Source of the DNA: Trabulsiella guamensis ATCC 49490
Lineage (GTDB): Bacteria; Pseudomonadota; Gammaproteobacteria; Enterobacterales; Enterobacteriaceae
DNA: 58,724 bases
Direction: 5' to 3'
Assembly: GCF_000734965.1 (NCBI RefSeq)
Contig: NZ_JMTB01000107.1
Span: 1 to 58,724, forward strand
Shown one piece after another: positions 29,910-38,755 of this stretch (position 1 is its first letter; each line of letters opens with the position of its first letter). A program made the translations under genes and the position numbers. The notes below the pieces were generated by a model that had not been told where the DNA came from, searched no databases, and was given only the letters and a program-made list of their open reading frames with translations.

Positions 29910-30561
29910 ACCCCTGTCGTGGGAAAATGAATTTTTCGGCGTGAAAAGCGCCATTTTGCGTTTCACGGAAGACGCCCCGGTGCTGAAGCCAGAAAGACTG
30001 GTGGGCTGGTGGCGGGTGCAGGCGAAAATCCCCGCGCAGCGCACCGATTTGCTGGATGCATTACAGCGGCTCGATTTCCGGCTGGTGGAAGGCGAGGTGG
30101 ATTTGGTTCTACCGGTCGTCGACGTAACCGATCCTCAGGCGTACATTGCCAGCGACGCAGATATCCCGGTGCTGCGTGAGCAGGCGGCTCAGGCCTTTTC
30201 CCAGAGCCGTTTTCGCGCGCCATGGTATGCGCCGGACGCCAGCGGACGCTTCTATGCCCGATGGATTGAAAATGCCGTGAAGGGCGTTTTTGATCATCAA
30301 TGCCTGGTGTTCCGCGCCGCAGATGGGAATATTCGCGCCTTTGTGTCGCTGCGGCAGTTAAACGACACAGACGCGCGTATCGGCTTGCTGGCGGGTCGTG
30401 GCGCCGGGGCTGAGCTGATGCAGGCGGCCATCTACTGGGCGCAGCAACGCGGGCTGACAACATTGCGGGTGGCGACCCAGATGGGTAACACCGCCGCGCT
30501 TAAACGTTACATACAAAGCGGTGCCAGTATTGAGAGCACCGCTTACTGGCTATACAGGTGA
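29887..30561 (+). CDS. wecD: dTDP-fucosamine N-acetyltransferase
   Basis: 224 aa from GTG 29887, within the end of rffH, matching E. coli WecD in length and start (VRASIEPL). The C-terminal half is a GNAT domain ([19 protein letters not shown] as acetyl-CoA loop; [15 protein letters not shown] near the end). It acetylates dTDP-4-amino-4,6-dideoxygalactose to dTDP-Fuc4NAc. The N-terminal half is more divergent than the rest of the operon. Confidence 0.94.
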   Translation: MHVRASIEPLSWENEFFGVKSAILRFTEDAPVLKPERLVGWWRVQAKIPAQRTDLLDALQRLDFRLVEGEVDLVLPVVDVTDPQAYIASDADIPVLREQAAQAFSQSRFRAPWYAPDASGRFYARWIENAVKGVFDHQCLVFRAADGNIRAFVSLRQLNDTDARIGLLAGRGAGAELMQAAIYWAQQRGLTTLRVATQMGNTAALKRYIQSGASIESTAYWLYR

Positions 30562-30565
30562 GAAG

Positions 30566-31696
30566 ATGATTCCATTTAACGCGCCGCCGGTGGTGGGAAC
30601 CGAAATCGATTACATACAATCAGCCATGGGCAGCGGCAAGCTGTGCGGCGATGGCGGTTACACGCGCCGTTGCCAGCAGTGGATGGAGCAGCATTTTGGC
30701 AGCGCGAAAGTACTGCTGACGCCGTCCTGTACCGCATCGCTGGAAATGGCGGCGTTGCTGCTCGATCTCCAGCCGGGCGATGAAGTCATTATGCCGAGCT
30801 ATACGTTTGTCTCCACCGCCAACGCCTTTGTGCTGCGTGGCGCCAGAATCATTTTTGTGGATATTCGTCCTGATACGCTGAACATCGATGAGACGAAAAT
30901 CGAAGCCGCCATCACCGAAAAAACTCGCGTCATTGTGCCGGTTCACTATGCGGGCGTAGCCTGCGAGATGGACACCATCATGGCTATCGCCAGAAAGCAT
31001 AACCTGTTTGTCGTGGAAGATGCGGCGCAGGGTGTGATGTCGACTTACAAAGGCCGCGCGCTGGGCACGATCGGCCACATTGGCTGTTTCAGTTTCCATG
31101 AAACCAAAAACTACACGGCTGGCGGCGAAGGCGGGGCGACGCTGATTAACGAACGTGCGCTGATCGAACGTGCGGAGATCATTCGCGAAAAAGGCACGAA
31201 CCGCAGTCAATTTTTCCGTGGTCAGGTCGATAAATATACCTGGCGGGATATCGGCTCGAGCTATCTGATGGCAGATCTTCAGGCCGCCTATCTGTGGGCG
31301 CAACTGGAAGCCGCCGAACGCATCAACCAGCAGCGTCTGACGCTGTGGCAAACCTATTATGATGCCCTGCTGCCGCTGGCGAAAACCGGGCGTATTGAGC
31401 TGCCCACCATTCCGGCGGACTGCAAACAGAACGCGCATATGTTCTATATAAAGCTGCGCGACATTGACGACCGCAGCGCGCTGATTAGCTGGCTGAAAGA
31501 AGCAGAAATTCTGGCGGTGTTCCATTACATTCCGCTTCACGCGAGCCCGGCGGGCAAAGCGTTTGGTGAATTCCACGGTGAAGATCGTTTTACCACCCGC
31601 GAAAGCGAACGCCTGCTGCGCCTGCCGCTGTTCTATAACCTGTCGTCAGTTAACCAGCGCACGGTAATTAACTCTTTACTGAGCTTCTTCGGCTGA
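30566..31696 (+). CDS. wecE: dTDP-4-keto-6-deoxyglucose transaminase
   Basis: 376 aa, DegT/DnrJ/EryC1 PLP aminotransferase. The PLP lysine is Lys181 in HETKNYTAGGEGG. The start MIPFNAPPVVG is conserved and lies 4 bp after wecD; the frame extends back into wecD without conservation. It makes the 4-amino sugar used by WecD. Confidence 0.96.
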   Translation: MIPFNAPPVVGTEIDYIQSAMGSGKLCGDGGYTRRCQQWMEQHFGSAKVLLTPSCTASLEMAALLLDLQPGDEVIMPSYTFVSTANAFVLRGARIIFVDIRPDTLNIDETKIEAAITEKTRVIVPVHYAGVACEMDTIMAIARKHNLFVVEDAAQGVMSTYKGRALGTIGHIGCFSFHETKNYTAGGEGGATLINERALIERAEIIREKGTNRSQFFRGQVDKYTWRDIGSSYLMADLQAAYLWAQLEAAERINQQRLTLWQTYYDALLPLAKTGRIELPTIPADCKQNAHMFYIKLRDIDDRSALISWLKEAEILAVFHYIPLHASPAGKAFGEFHGEDRFTTRESERLLRLPLFYNLSSVNQRTVINSLLSFFG

Positions 31697-31697
31697 T

Positions 31698-32948
31698 ATG
31701 TCGCTGGCAAAAACATCGGTATGGACGGCAGCGTCCACGCTGGTAAAAATCGGTGCAGGCCTGCTGGTCATTAAACTGCTGGCGGTCTCATTTGGGCCAT
31801 CCGGGGTCGGGCAGGCGGGTAACTTTCGTCAGCTGGTGACGGTACTCGGGGTGCTGGCGGGGGCCGGGATCTTCAACGGCATCACCAAATTTGTCGCCCA
31901 GTATCATGACTCGCCGGATCAACTGCAGAAAGTGGTCGGCACCTCGTCAGCGATGGTGCTGGGGTTTTCTTCGCTGCTGGCGGTGATTTTTGTGCTGGCC
32001 GCCGCGCCGATTAGCCAGGGGCTGTTTGGTCATACGCACTACCAGGGGCTGGTGCGTCTGGTGGCGCTGGTGCAGATGGGGATCGCATGGGCGAATCTGC
32101 TGCTGGCGTTGATGAAGGGCTTTCGTGATGCCGCGGGCAATGCGCTGTCGCTCATAACCGGCAGCGTTATCGGCGTGCTGGCGTACTACGCCTGTTATCA
32201 CTTCGGCGGTTATCAGGGCGCGCTGCTCGGACTGGCGCTGGTTCCGGCGTTAGTCGTGATTCCGGCGGCAGTGATGCTCTCCCGCCGTGGCGCGATCCCG
32301 CTGCGCTATCTCAAACCGCAGTGGGATAAATGGCTGGCAAGTCAGCTAGGCAAATTTACGCTGATGGCGCTCATCACTTCCGTGACGTTGCCAGTTGCCT
32401 ACATAATGATGCGAAACCTGCTGGCAGCGCATTACAGCTGGGATGAAGTAGGGATCTGGCAAGGGGTCAGCAGCATTTCTGATGCCTACCTGCAATTTAT
32501 CACTGCCTCATTCAGCGTTTATTTATTACCCACGCTCTCACGGCTGACGGCCAAAACGGAGATCACCCGCGAGATCGTGAAATCGCTGAAATTTGTTCTG
32601 CCTGCGGTGGCAGCCGCCAGTTTTACCGTCTGGTTGCTGCGCGATTTCGCCATCTGGTTGTTGTTTTCAGCGAAATTTACCGCCATGCGCGATCTCTTTG
32701 CCTGGCAACTGGTGGGGGATGTACTAAAAGTCGGCGCTTACGTTTATGGCTATCTGGTAATCGCCAAAGCGTCACTGCGATTTTATATTCTGACCGAAAT
32801 CAGCCAGTTTGCCTTGCTGACGGCGTTTTCGCATTGGTTGATCCCGGCGCATGGTGCACTGGGGGCGGCACAAGCCTATATGGCAACGTATATCGTTTAT
32901 TTTGCGCTCTGTAGTGGCGTGTTTTTACTTTGGTACAGGCGGGCATGA
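31698..32948 (+). CDS. wzxE: ECA lipid III flippase WzxE
   Basis: 416 aa polytopic membrane protein of the MOP/PST family with about 12 hydrophobic helices, starting [20 protein letters not shown]. It flips the undecaprenyl-PP-linked trisaccharide to the periplasmic face. It begins 1 base after the wecE stop and overlaps wecF by ATGA. Confidence 0.95.
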   Translation: MSLAKTSVWTAASTLVKIGAGLLVIKLLAVSFGPSGVGQAGNFRQLVTVLGVLAGAGIFNGITKFVAQYHDSPDQLQKVVGTSSAMVLGFSSLLAVIFVLAAAPISQGLFGHTHYQGLVRLVALVQMGIAWANLLLALMKGFRDAAGNALSLITGSVIGVLAYYACYHFGGYQGALLGLALVPALVVIPAAVMLSRRGAIPLRYLKPQWDKWLASQLGKFTLMALITSVTLPVAYIMMRNLLAAHYSWDEVGIWQGVSSISDAYLQFITASFSVYLLPTLSRLTAKTEITREIVKSLKFVLPAVAAASFTVWLLRDFAIWLLFSAKFTAMRDLFAWQLVGDVLKVGAYVYGYLVIAKASLRFYILTEISQFALLTAFSHWLIPAHGALGAAQAYMATYIVYFALCSGVFLLWYRRA

Positions 32949-34024
32949 CAGCACTGATACACGTACTGGGATCGGATATCCCTCACCATAACCGAACCGT
33001 TCTGGCTTTCTTTAACGACGAGCTGGCGGCGGGGAGCGCGCATGCGCGCGAATTTATGGTGGCAGGATCCGGGGACGATTTTCGCGACGCATTTCCGGCG
33101 CTGTCATTAACGTTCTTCCCTGACAAAAAAGCGCTGGCGCAGGCGGTGGTGGCCCGGGCAAAGCAGGATCGTACTCAGCGCTTCTTCTTTCACGGGCAGT
33201 TCAATACCGGCCTGTGGCTGGCGTTGCTGAATGGCGGTATTAAGCCGCAGCAGTTCAACTGGCATATCTGGGGCGCTGATCTGTATGAGGTCTCGCGTGG
33301 CTGGAAATTCCGTCTGTTTTACCCGTTGCGCCGCATGGCGCAGGGGCGTGTCGGGCGTGTGTTTGCGACGCGAGGCGATCTGAATTATTTAGCGCAGTTG
33401 CATCCGCGTGTGCCGGGTGAGTTGCTTTATTTCCCGACGCGCATGGACCCATCACTCAATAACATGGTGAATGACACACCACGGGAAGGAAAACTGACGA
33501 TTCTGGTTGGTAACTCCGGGGATCCCAGTAATGAACACATCGCTGCGCTGAAAGCTGTGCATCAGCAGTTTGGCGATACGGTCAACGTGATTGTGCCGAT
33601 GGGTTACCCGGCCAACAATGCGCGTTATATCGAGGAAGTGCGCAGTGCCGGGCTGGCTCTTTTCAGTGGCGATAATTTGCACATCCTCAGCGATAAAATG
33701 GCGTTCGATGATTATCTGGCTTTGCTTCGCCGCTGCGATGCGGGCTATTTCATTTTTGCCCGTCAGCAGGGGATTGGCACGCTGTGTCTGTTAATTCAGG
33801 CGGGCGTGCCCTGTGTGCTGAACCGCGAAAATCCTTTCTGGCAGGATATGGCCGAGCAACATATTCCGGTGTTGTTCACCACCGATCCGCTCAATGCACA
33901 GGTGCTGCGGGAGGCACAACGGCAACTGCTTGCCGTTGATAAAAGCCAGATCGCGTTTTTCCGGCCGAAATACCTTGAGCCATGGCATCAGGCGCTGCGT
34001 GTCGCCGCAGGAGAGCGCGCATGA
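32945..34024 (+). CDS. wecF: TDP-Fuc4NAc:lipid II Fuc4NAc transferase
   Basis: 359 aa from ATG 32945, as in E. coli ([20 protein letters not shown]). Glycosyltransferase family 56. It adds the third sugar and makes lipid III. It overlaps wzxE and wzyE by ATGA at both ends, so the three are translationally chained. No membrane helix is evident; the enzyme is peripheral. Confidence 0.95.
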   Translation: MTALIHVLGSDIPHHNRTVLAFFNDELAAGSAHAREFMVAGSGDDFRDAFPALSLTFFPDKKALAQAVVARAKQDRTQRFFFHGQFNTGLWLALLNGGIKPQQFNWHIWGADLYEVSRGWKFRLFYPLRRMAQGRVGRVFATRGDLNYLAQLHPRVPGELLYFPTRMDPSLNNMVNDTPREGKLTILVGNSGDPSNEHIAALKAVHQQFGDTVNVIVPMGYPANNARYIEEVRSAGLALFSGDNLHILSDKMAFDDYLALLRRCDAGYFIFARQQGIGTLCLLIQAGVPCVLNRENPFWQDMAEQHIPVLFTTDPLNAQVLREAQRQLLAVDKSQIAFFRPKYLEPWHQALRVAAGERA

Positions 34025-35367
34025 GTCTGATGCAATTTACCGGGTTGTTCGTGGTCTGGCTGCTGTCGTCGCTGTTTATCGCCACGCTGACGTACTTCGA
34101 ATTTCGTCGTGTGCGTTTTAACTTCAACGTCTTTTTCTCGTTGCTGTTTCTCCTGACCTTTTTCTTCGGCTTCCCGCTGACCTGCACGCTGGTGTTCCGT
34201 TTCGACGTCGGTGTCGCGCCGCCGGACATCCTGCTGCAGACGCTGCTGGCTGCGGTCTGTTTCTATGCCGTTTACTACGTCACCTATAAAACGCGCCTGC
34301 GTACCGTTACGTCATCGGCGCCGCGTCGCCCGCTGTTTACCATTAACCGGGTAGAAGCACATCTTACCTGGATGATACTGATGGGGATTGCGCTGCTGAG
34401 TGTCGGCACCTTCTTCATGCATAACGGTTTTTTGCTGTTTAAGCTCCACTCTTACAGCCAGATCTTTTCCAGCGAAGTCTCCGGTGTAGCGTTGAAGCGC
34501 TTCTTCTACTTCTTTATTCCGGCAATGCTGGTGGTCTATTTTCTGCGTCCGGGCTGGAAAGCGTGGTGCTTTTTCCTCATCAGTACGGTCGCGTTCGGCT
34601 TGCTGACGTACGCTATTGTCGGCGGTACACGCGCCAATATTATTATCGCCTTCGCTATTTTCCTGTTCATTGGCATTATTCGCGGCTGGATCTCGTTGTG
34701 GATGCTGGCGGCGGCGGGCGTGCTGGGCATTGTCGGCATGTTCTGGTTGGCGCTGAAACGCTATGGTCTGAATGTCAGCGGTGATGAAGCGTTTTACACG
34801 TTCCTGTATCTGACCCGCGACACCTTCTCACCCTGGGAAAACCTCGCGCTGCTACTGCAAAATTACGACAAGATCGATTTTCAGGGGCTCGCGCCGATTG
34901 CACGTGATTTCTACGTCTTTATCCCGGGTTGGTTGTGGCCGGATCGTCCGGGCATGGTGCTCAATACCGCAAACTATTTTACCTGGGAAGTGCTGAACAA
35001 CCATTCCGGGCTGGCGATTTCCCCGACACTGATTGGCTCGCTTGTGGTGATGGGCGGCGTCTGGTTTATCCCGCTGGGCGCGGTGGTCGTCGGGCTTATT
35101 ATCAAGTGGTTTGACTGGCTGTATGCGCTGGGGAACCAGGAAACGAACCGCTATAAGGCAGCGATCCTGCACAGTTTCTGCTTTGGCGCGATTTTCAACA
35201 TGATTGTCCTGGCGCGAGAGGGTCTGGACTCCTTCACCTCGCGCGTCGTCTTTTTCCTTGTGGTTTTCGGTCTCTGTCTGCTGATTGCTAAACTGTTGTA
35301 CTGGCTCCTGGAAAACGCAGGGTTGATCCACAAGCGGATACGCCCCCTGTCGCAACCTCAGGTCTGA
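34021..35367 (+). CDS. wzyE: ECA polymerase WzyE
   Basis: 448 aa, polytopic with about 11 helices, starting [15 protein letters not shown]. Conserved stretches include [20 protein letters not shown] and [20 protein letters not shown]. It polymerises ECA repeats in the periplasm. The upstream in-frame ATG at 33982 falls in wecF and is not used by relatives. Confidence 0.95.
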   Translation: MSLMQFTGLFVVWLLSSLFIATLTYFEFRRVRFNFNVFFSLLFLLTFFFGFPLTCTLVFRFDVGVAPPDILLQTLLAAVCFYAVYYVTYKTRLRTVTSSAPRRPLFTINRVEAHLTWMILMGIALLSVGTFFMHNGFLLFKLHSYSQIFSSEVSGVALKRFFYFFIPAMLVVYFLRPGWKAWCFFLISTVAFGLLTYAIVGGTRANIIIAFAIFLFIGIIRGWISLWMLAAAGVLGIVGMFWLALKRYGLNVSGDEAFYTFLYLTRDTFSPWENLALLLQNYDKIDFQGLAPIARDFYVFIPGWLWPDRPGMVLNTANYFTWEVLNNHSGLAISPTLIGSLVVMGGVWFIPLGAVVVGLIIKWFDWLYALGNQETNRYKAAILHSFCFGAIFNMIVLAREGLDSFTSRVVFFLVVFGLCLLIAKLLYWLLENAGLIHKRIRPLSQPQV

Positions 35368-35378
35368 TAAGGAACCTC

Positions 35379-36120
35379 ATGACTGATCCAACCTCCGCGC
35401 CGCTGTACACACTGCGTGGCTTACAACTTATCGGCTGGCGTAACATGCAACATGCGCTGGATTACCTCTACGCGGGTGGAACGCTGAAATCCGGCACGCT
35501 GGTCGCCATTAATGCGGAAAAAATGCTGGCCGCCGAAGGGAATACCGAAGTCAGAACACTGATTGAGGCTGCGGAATTTAAATACGCCGACGGCATCAGC
35601 GTCGTGCGCTCGGTACGCAAAAAAATACCCGCAGGCAGACGTCTCCCGCGTGGCGGGCGCTGATCTGTGGGAAGCGCTGATGGCGCGAGCCGGGGCGGAA
35701 GGGACGCCAGTATTTTTAGTCGGCGGTAAGCCGGACGTGCTGGCGCAGACCGACGACAAACTCCGCCAGCAGTGGAATGTTAATATTGTCGGCAGCCAGG
35801 ATGGTTATTTCCCACCAGAACAGCGTCAGGCGCTGTTTGAACGTATCCGCGACAGTGGGGCGGCAATTATCACTGTGGCGATGGGGTCGCCGAAGCAGGA
35901 AATTTTCATGCGTGACTGCCGCCAGGTCTATCCGGGCGCGTTATACATGGGCGTCGGCGGCACCTATGACGTTTTCACCGGGCACGTCAAACGTGCGCCG
36001 AAAGTCTGGCAGAATTTGGGGCTGGAATGGCTTTACCGTCTGCTCTCACAACCGAGCCGCATTAAGCGGCAACTGAAACTCCTCCGCTATCTCCGCTGGC
36101 ATTACACCGGCCAGCTCTGA
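35379..36120 (+). pseudogene. wecG: wecG, UDP-ManNAcA transferase, broken by a +1 frameshift
   Basis: Two frames together cover the whole of WecG (glycosyltransferase family 26). The first (35379-35663, 94 aa) runs correctly to [10 protein letters not shown] and then leaves frame. The second supplies [19 protein letters not shown] through to the normal end [11 protein letters not shown] at 36120. The break is at an A7 run (35619-35625) where the orthologous reading needs A6; removing one A gives exactly 246 codons, the length of E. coli WecG. Everything else is conserved, including [16 protein letters not shown]. WecG adds ManNAcA to lipid I, so a true frameshift would block ECA assembly after WecA. 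A homopolymer sequencing error, or partial rescue by slippage on the A run, are alternatives. Last gene of the ECA operon, 11 bp after wzyE. Confidence 0.9.
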
Positions 36121-36131
36121 TCCTCGCTCTT

Positions 36132-36176
36132 AACTGGAAGCATTGAACGATTATTGTGCAATGCTTCCAGTTTTTT
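36132..36176 (+). terminator. ECA operon terminator
   Basis: A perfect 14-bp stem AACTGGAAGCATTG/CAATGCTTCCAGTT with a 13-nt loop, followed by TTTTTT, 11 bp after the wecG stop. Confidence 0.95.
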
Positions 36177-36331
36177 AAGACTTTGTTTGCCATTTTTCAG
36201 AAATTGTTAAACCATTCGCTGCCTGAATGGCAGTCTGCTGCATTTTTTGACTGCTCTTCACCATCCGATAAAGCACGTTACTCATAAAAATAACCGGCAA
36301 TGACCGGAACAATGCAAACACAAGAGGATCT

Positions 36332-37717
36332 ATGGCTGAGAAAAAACCGGAGCTCCAGCGTGGTCTGGAAGCCCGTCATATTGAATTAATCGCCCTCGGG
36401 GGCACCATTGGCGTTGGTCTGTTCATGGGAGCCGCGAGCACCCTGAAATGGGCCGGCCCTTCCGTTCTGCTGGCTTATATCGTGGCCGGTCTGTTTGTCT
36501 TCTTCATCATGCGATCGATGGGCGAAATGCTGTTCCTTGAGCCGGTAGCGGGCTCATTCGCCGTTTACGCGCACCGCTATATGAGTCCGTTCTTCGGCTA
36601 TTTAACCGCCTGGTCCTACTGGTTTATGTGGATGGCGGTAGGTATATCCGAAATCACTGCCATCGGCGTCTATGTGCAGTTCTGGTTCCCTGAGCTTCCC
36701 CAATGGATACCCGCCATTATTGCGGTGGCGCTGGTAGCGCTGGCGAACCTCGCAGCGGTCAGATTGTATGGTGAGCTGGAGTTCTGGTTCGCGATGATCA
36801 AAGTTACCACCATCATTGTGATGATTGTGGTCGGACTGGGTGTGATTTTTTTCGGCTTCGGGAATGGGGGACATTCGGTAGGTTTCGGCAACCTGACGGA
36901 ACACGGCGGTTTCTTCGCCGGGGGCTGGAAAGGATTTCTGACCGCACTCTGTATTGTGGTGGCGTCGTATCAGGGCGTTGAGCTCATCGGCATTACCGCC
37001 GGTGAGGCGAAAAACCCGCAGGTGACATTGCGTAGTGCAGTCAGCAAGGTGCTGTGGCGTATCCTGATTTTCTATGTTGGCGCCATTTTCGTTATCGTCA
37101 CCATTTTCCCGTGGAATGAGATTGGTACCAACGGCAGCCCGTTCGTTCTCACTTTCGCGAAGATTGGTATTACTGCGGCGGCCGGGATCATCAACTTTGT
37201 GGTGCTGACGGCCGCACTGTCCGGCTGTAACAGCGGCATGTACAGCTGCGGACGTATGCTTTACGCGTTAGCGAAAAACCGTCAGTTGCCCGCAGGCGTG
37301 GCAAAACTGTCCCGCAGCGGTGTGCCGGTAGCGGGCGTGACCATCTCCATCATCATTTTGTTGCTCGGCTCCTGCCTGAACTACATCATCCCCAATCCGC
37401 AGCGGGTATTTGTCTATGTTTATAGCGCCAGTGTATTGCCAGGAATGGTGCCGTGGTTCGTCATTCTGATTAGCCAGTTGCGCTTTCGTCATGCGCACAA
37501 GGAAGCCATCGCCAGCCATCCTTTCCGTTCAATATTGTTTCCCTGGGCGAACTATCTGACGATGGCGTTCCTGGTTTGCGTGTTAATCGGCATGGGATTC
37601 AATGACGACACGCGTATGTCGCTGTTTGTCGGCATTATCTTTCTGGCCGCAGTGACGCTGATTTACAACGTGTTTGGCCTGAATCGTCATGGTTCGGCAG
37701 ACAAGGTGAGGGAATAA
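36332..37717 (+). CDS. yifK: Amino acid permease YifK (threonine/serine transporter)
   Basis: 461 aa of the amino acid transporter (AAT/APC) family with 12 predicted helices. The family signature [20 protein letters not shown] is at about 18-37, and [15 protein letters not shown] lies in the loop after helix 6. E. coli YifK (ThrP) has been reported to carry L-threonine and L-serine by proton symport; I take that from the family. AAGAGGA precedes the ATG. The 155 bp between the ECA terminator and the gene should hold its promoter. Confidence 0.93.
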   Translation: MAEKKPELQRGLEARHIELIALGGTIGVGLFMGAASTLKWAGPSVLLAYIVAGLFVFFIMRSMGEMLFLEPVAGSFAVYAHRYMSPFFGYLTAWSYWFMWMAVGISEITAIGVYVQFWFPELPQWIPAIIAVALVALANLAAVRLYGELEFWFAMIKVTTIIVMIVVGLGVIFFGFGNGGHSVGFGNLTEHGGFFAGGWKGFLTALCIVVASYQGVELIGITAGEAKNPQVTLRSAVSKVLWRILIFYVGAIFVIVTIFPWNEIGTNGSPFVLTFAKIGITAAAGIINFVVLTAALSGCNSGMYSCGRMLYALAKNRQLPAGVAKLSRSGVPVAGVTISIIILLLGSCLNYIIPNPQRVFVYVYSASVLPGMVPWFVILISQLRFRHAHKEAIASHPFRSILFPWANYLTMAFLVCVLIGMGFNDDTRMSLFVGIIFLAAVTLIYNVFGLNRHGSADKVRE

Positions 37718-37769
37718 GCGGCAAAATGCGCAAAGCATAACCAAACGCGCATTTTCTTAAAAAAAGCAC

Positions 37770-37798
37770 TAGACAGGCGCGCCTTAAGTCCGTACTAT
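37770..37798 (+). promoter_or_regulatory. Stable-RNA promoter of the argX-hisR-leuT-proM operon
   Basis: TAGACA (37770-37775) and TACTAT (37793-37798) with 17 bp spacing, followed by a GC-rich discriminator (CCACCCCCGC) typical of stringently controlled tRNA operons. An AT-rich tract (ATTTTCTTAAAAAAAG) lies just upstream where an UP element would be. It is 22 bp before the first tRNA. Confidence 0.85.
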
Positions 37799-37819
37799 CC
37801 ACCCCCGCAACGGCGCTAA

Positions 37820-37896
<77 letters not shown>

Positions 37897-37961
37897 TTTT
37901 ACCCGGCGCTGGAGCTGCGGTGGTCTGTGAAGTTAAGCAGGGCCGCGTGAAAGAATACAGT

Positions 37962-38038
37962 GGTGGCTATAGCTCAGTTGGTAGAGCCCTGGATTGTGAT
38001 TCCAGTTGTCGTGGGTTCGAATCCCATTAGCCACCCCA
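37962..38038 (+). tRNA. hisR: tRNA-His (GTG)
   Basis: 77 nt including the extra 5' G (-1) that is special to tRNA-His and pairs with the discriminator C before CCA. The anticodon loop TTGTGAT gives GTG. Confidence 0.97.
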
Positions 38039-38057
38039 TTATTTGAAGTTGTGATAT

Positions 38058-38144
38058 GCGAAGGTGGCGGAATTGGTAGACGCGCTAGCTTCAGGTGTTA
38101 GTGTCCTTACGGACGTGGGGGTTCAAGTCCCCCCCCTCGCACCA
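38058..38144 (+). tRNA. leuT: tRNA-Leu (CAG)
   Basis: 87 nt class II tRNA with a long variable arm (TGTCCTTACGGACG). The anticodon loop CTTCAGGT gives CAG. Encoded CCA. Confidence 0.96.
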
Positions 38145-38186
38145 CGACTTAACAGATTGAACTAAAAATTCAAAAAAGCAGTATTT

Positions 38187-38263
38187 CGGCGAGTAGCGCA
38201 GCTTGGTAGCGCAACTGGTTTGGGACCAGTGGGTCGGAGGTTCGAATCCTCTCTCGCCGACCA
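38187..38263 (+). tRNA. proM: tRNA-Pro (TGG)
   Basis: 77 nt with encoded CCA. The acceptor CGGCGAG pairs with CTCGCCG; the anticodon loop TTTGGGA gives TGG. Last tRNA of the operon, followed 6 bp later by the terminator. Confidence 0.97.
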
Positions 38264-38269
38264 ATTTTG

Positions 38270-38293
38270 AACCCCGCTTCGGCGGGGTTTTTT
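38270..38293 (+). terminator. Terminator of the tRNA operon
   Basis: AACCCCGC-ttcg-GCGGGGTT followed by TTTTG, a strong Rho-independent terminator. Confidence 0.94.
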
Positions 38294-38357
38294 GTTTTCT
38301 GCGCCATACCAATGTGTTATCCCGCCGTCTCCACATCGCGACAACCCGTTTGAGCCC

Positions 38358-38375
38358 TGTTGCCAACAGGTGACA
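38358..38375 (+). promoter_or_regulatory. GlrR-type activator site 1 upstream of glmZ
   Basis: TGTT-N10-GACA, one mismatch from the GlrR consensus TGTC-N10-GACA, about 160 bp before the glmZ start, in the position expected for a sigma-54 enhancer. Confidence 0.65.
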
Positions 38376-38421
38376 TATAATTTACTGATTTTACTTGGTC
38401 TTTTTCCATATCGTTCGTTTA

Positions 38422-38439
38422 TGTCTCCGTTCGGCGACA
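38422..38439 (+). promoter_or_regulatory. GlrR-type activator site 2 upstream of glmZ
   Basis: TGTC-TCCGTTCGGC-GACA, an exact match to the TGTC-N10-GACA consensus for the GlrR response regulator. It is 64 bp after site 1 in the same orientation. A possible IHF-like sequence CATCAATTCTTAA (38442-38454) lies between it and the promoter. Confidence 0.75.
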
Positions 38440-38490
38440 TCTCATCAATTCTTAAAGGTTGCGAAGCCACGCAGAATGGGGATGCAACTC

Positions 38491-38506
38491 TGGCACGCGT
38501 TGTGCA
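38491..38506 (+). promoter_or_regulatory. Sigma-54 promoter of glmZ
   Basis: TGGCACGCGTTGTGCA fits TGGCACG-N4-TTGCA except one base, with correct GG-GC spacing (-24/-12). The GC is 12-13 bp before the first base of the sRNA. An overlapping sigma-70 -10 (CAATAATAT, about 38505-38513) is also possible, as described for E. coli glmZ. Confidence 0.85.
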
Positions 38507-38517
38507 ATAATATGCGT

Positions 38518-38727
38518 GTAGATGCTCATTCCATCTCTTATGCTCGCCTTAGGGCCTCATAAACTCAGGAATGATGCAGAGCCATTTACGGTGCTTATCG
38601 TCCACAGACAGATGTCGCTTCGGCCTCATCAAACACCATGGACATAACGTTGAGTGAAGCACCTATTTATGTTGTCAAACAGACCTGTTTTAACGCCTGC
38701 ACTGGAAACAGCGCAGGCGTTTTTTTA
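38518..38727 (+). ncRNA. glmZ: Small RNA GlmZ
   Basis: About 210 nt, matching E. coli GlmZ in the 5' part (GTAGATGCTCATTCCATCTC), the middle (GGTGCTTATCGTCCAC, CACCATGGACATAACGTTGA) and the 3' Rho-independent terminator ACGCCTGCACTGG..CAGCGCAGGCGT with T7. GlmZ with Hfq pairs to the glmS leader and activates GlcN6P synthase translation; RapZ and RNase E inactivate it, and GlmY counters this. The pairing region lies in the part ending before the terminator. In E. coli it lies between aslA and hemY; here it directly follows the tRNA operon. Confidence 0.95.
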
Positions 38728-38755
38728 TATGCTCGCCATACCACGAGCGGAAGGA

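Noticed and set aside
30620-31576. A 318-codon ORF on the - strand inside wecE
   Set aside because: Shadow ORF; the wecE frame is fully conserved including its PLP lysine.
38091-38470. Two overlapping - strand ORFs across leuT and proM containing GERGFEPPTHWSQTSCATKL
   Set aside because: This motif is the well-known false translation of tRNA genes read backwards; both tRNAs are clear.
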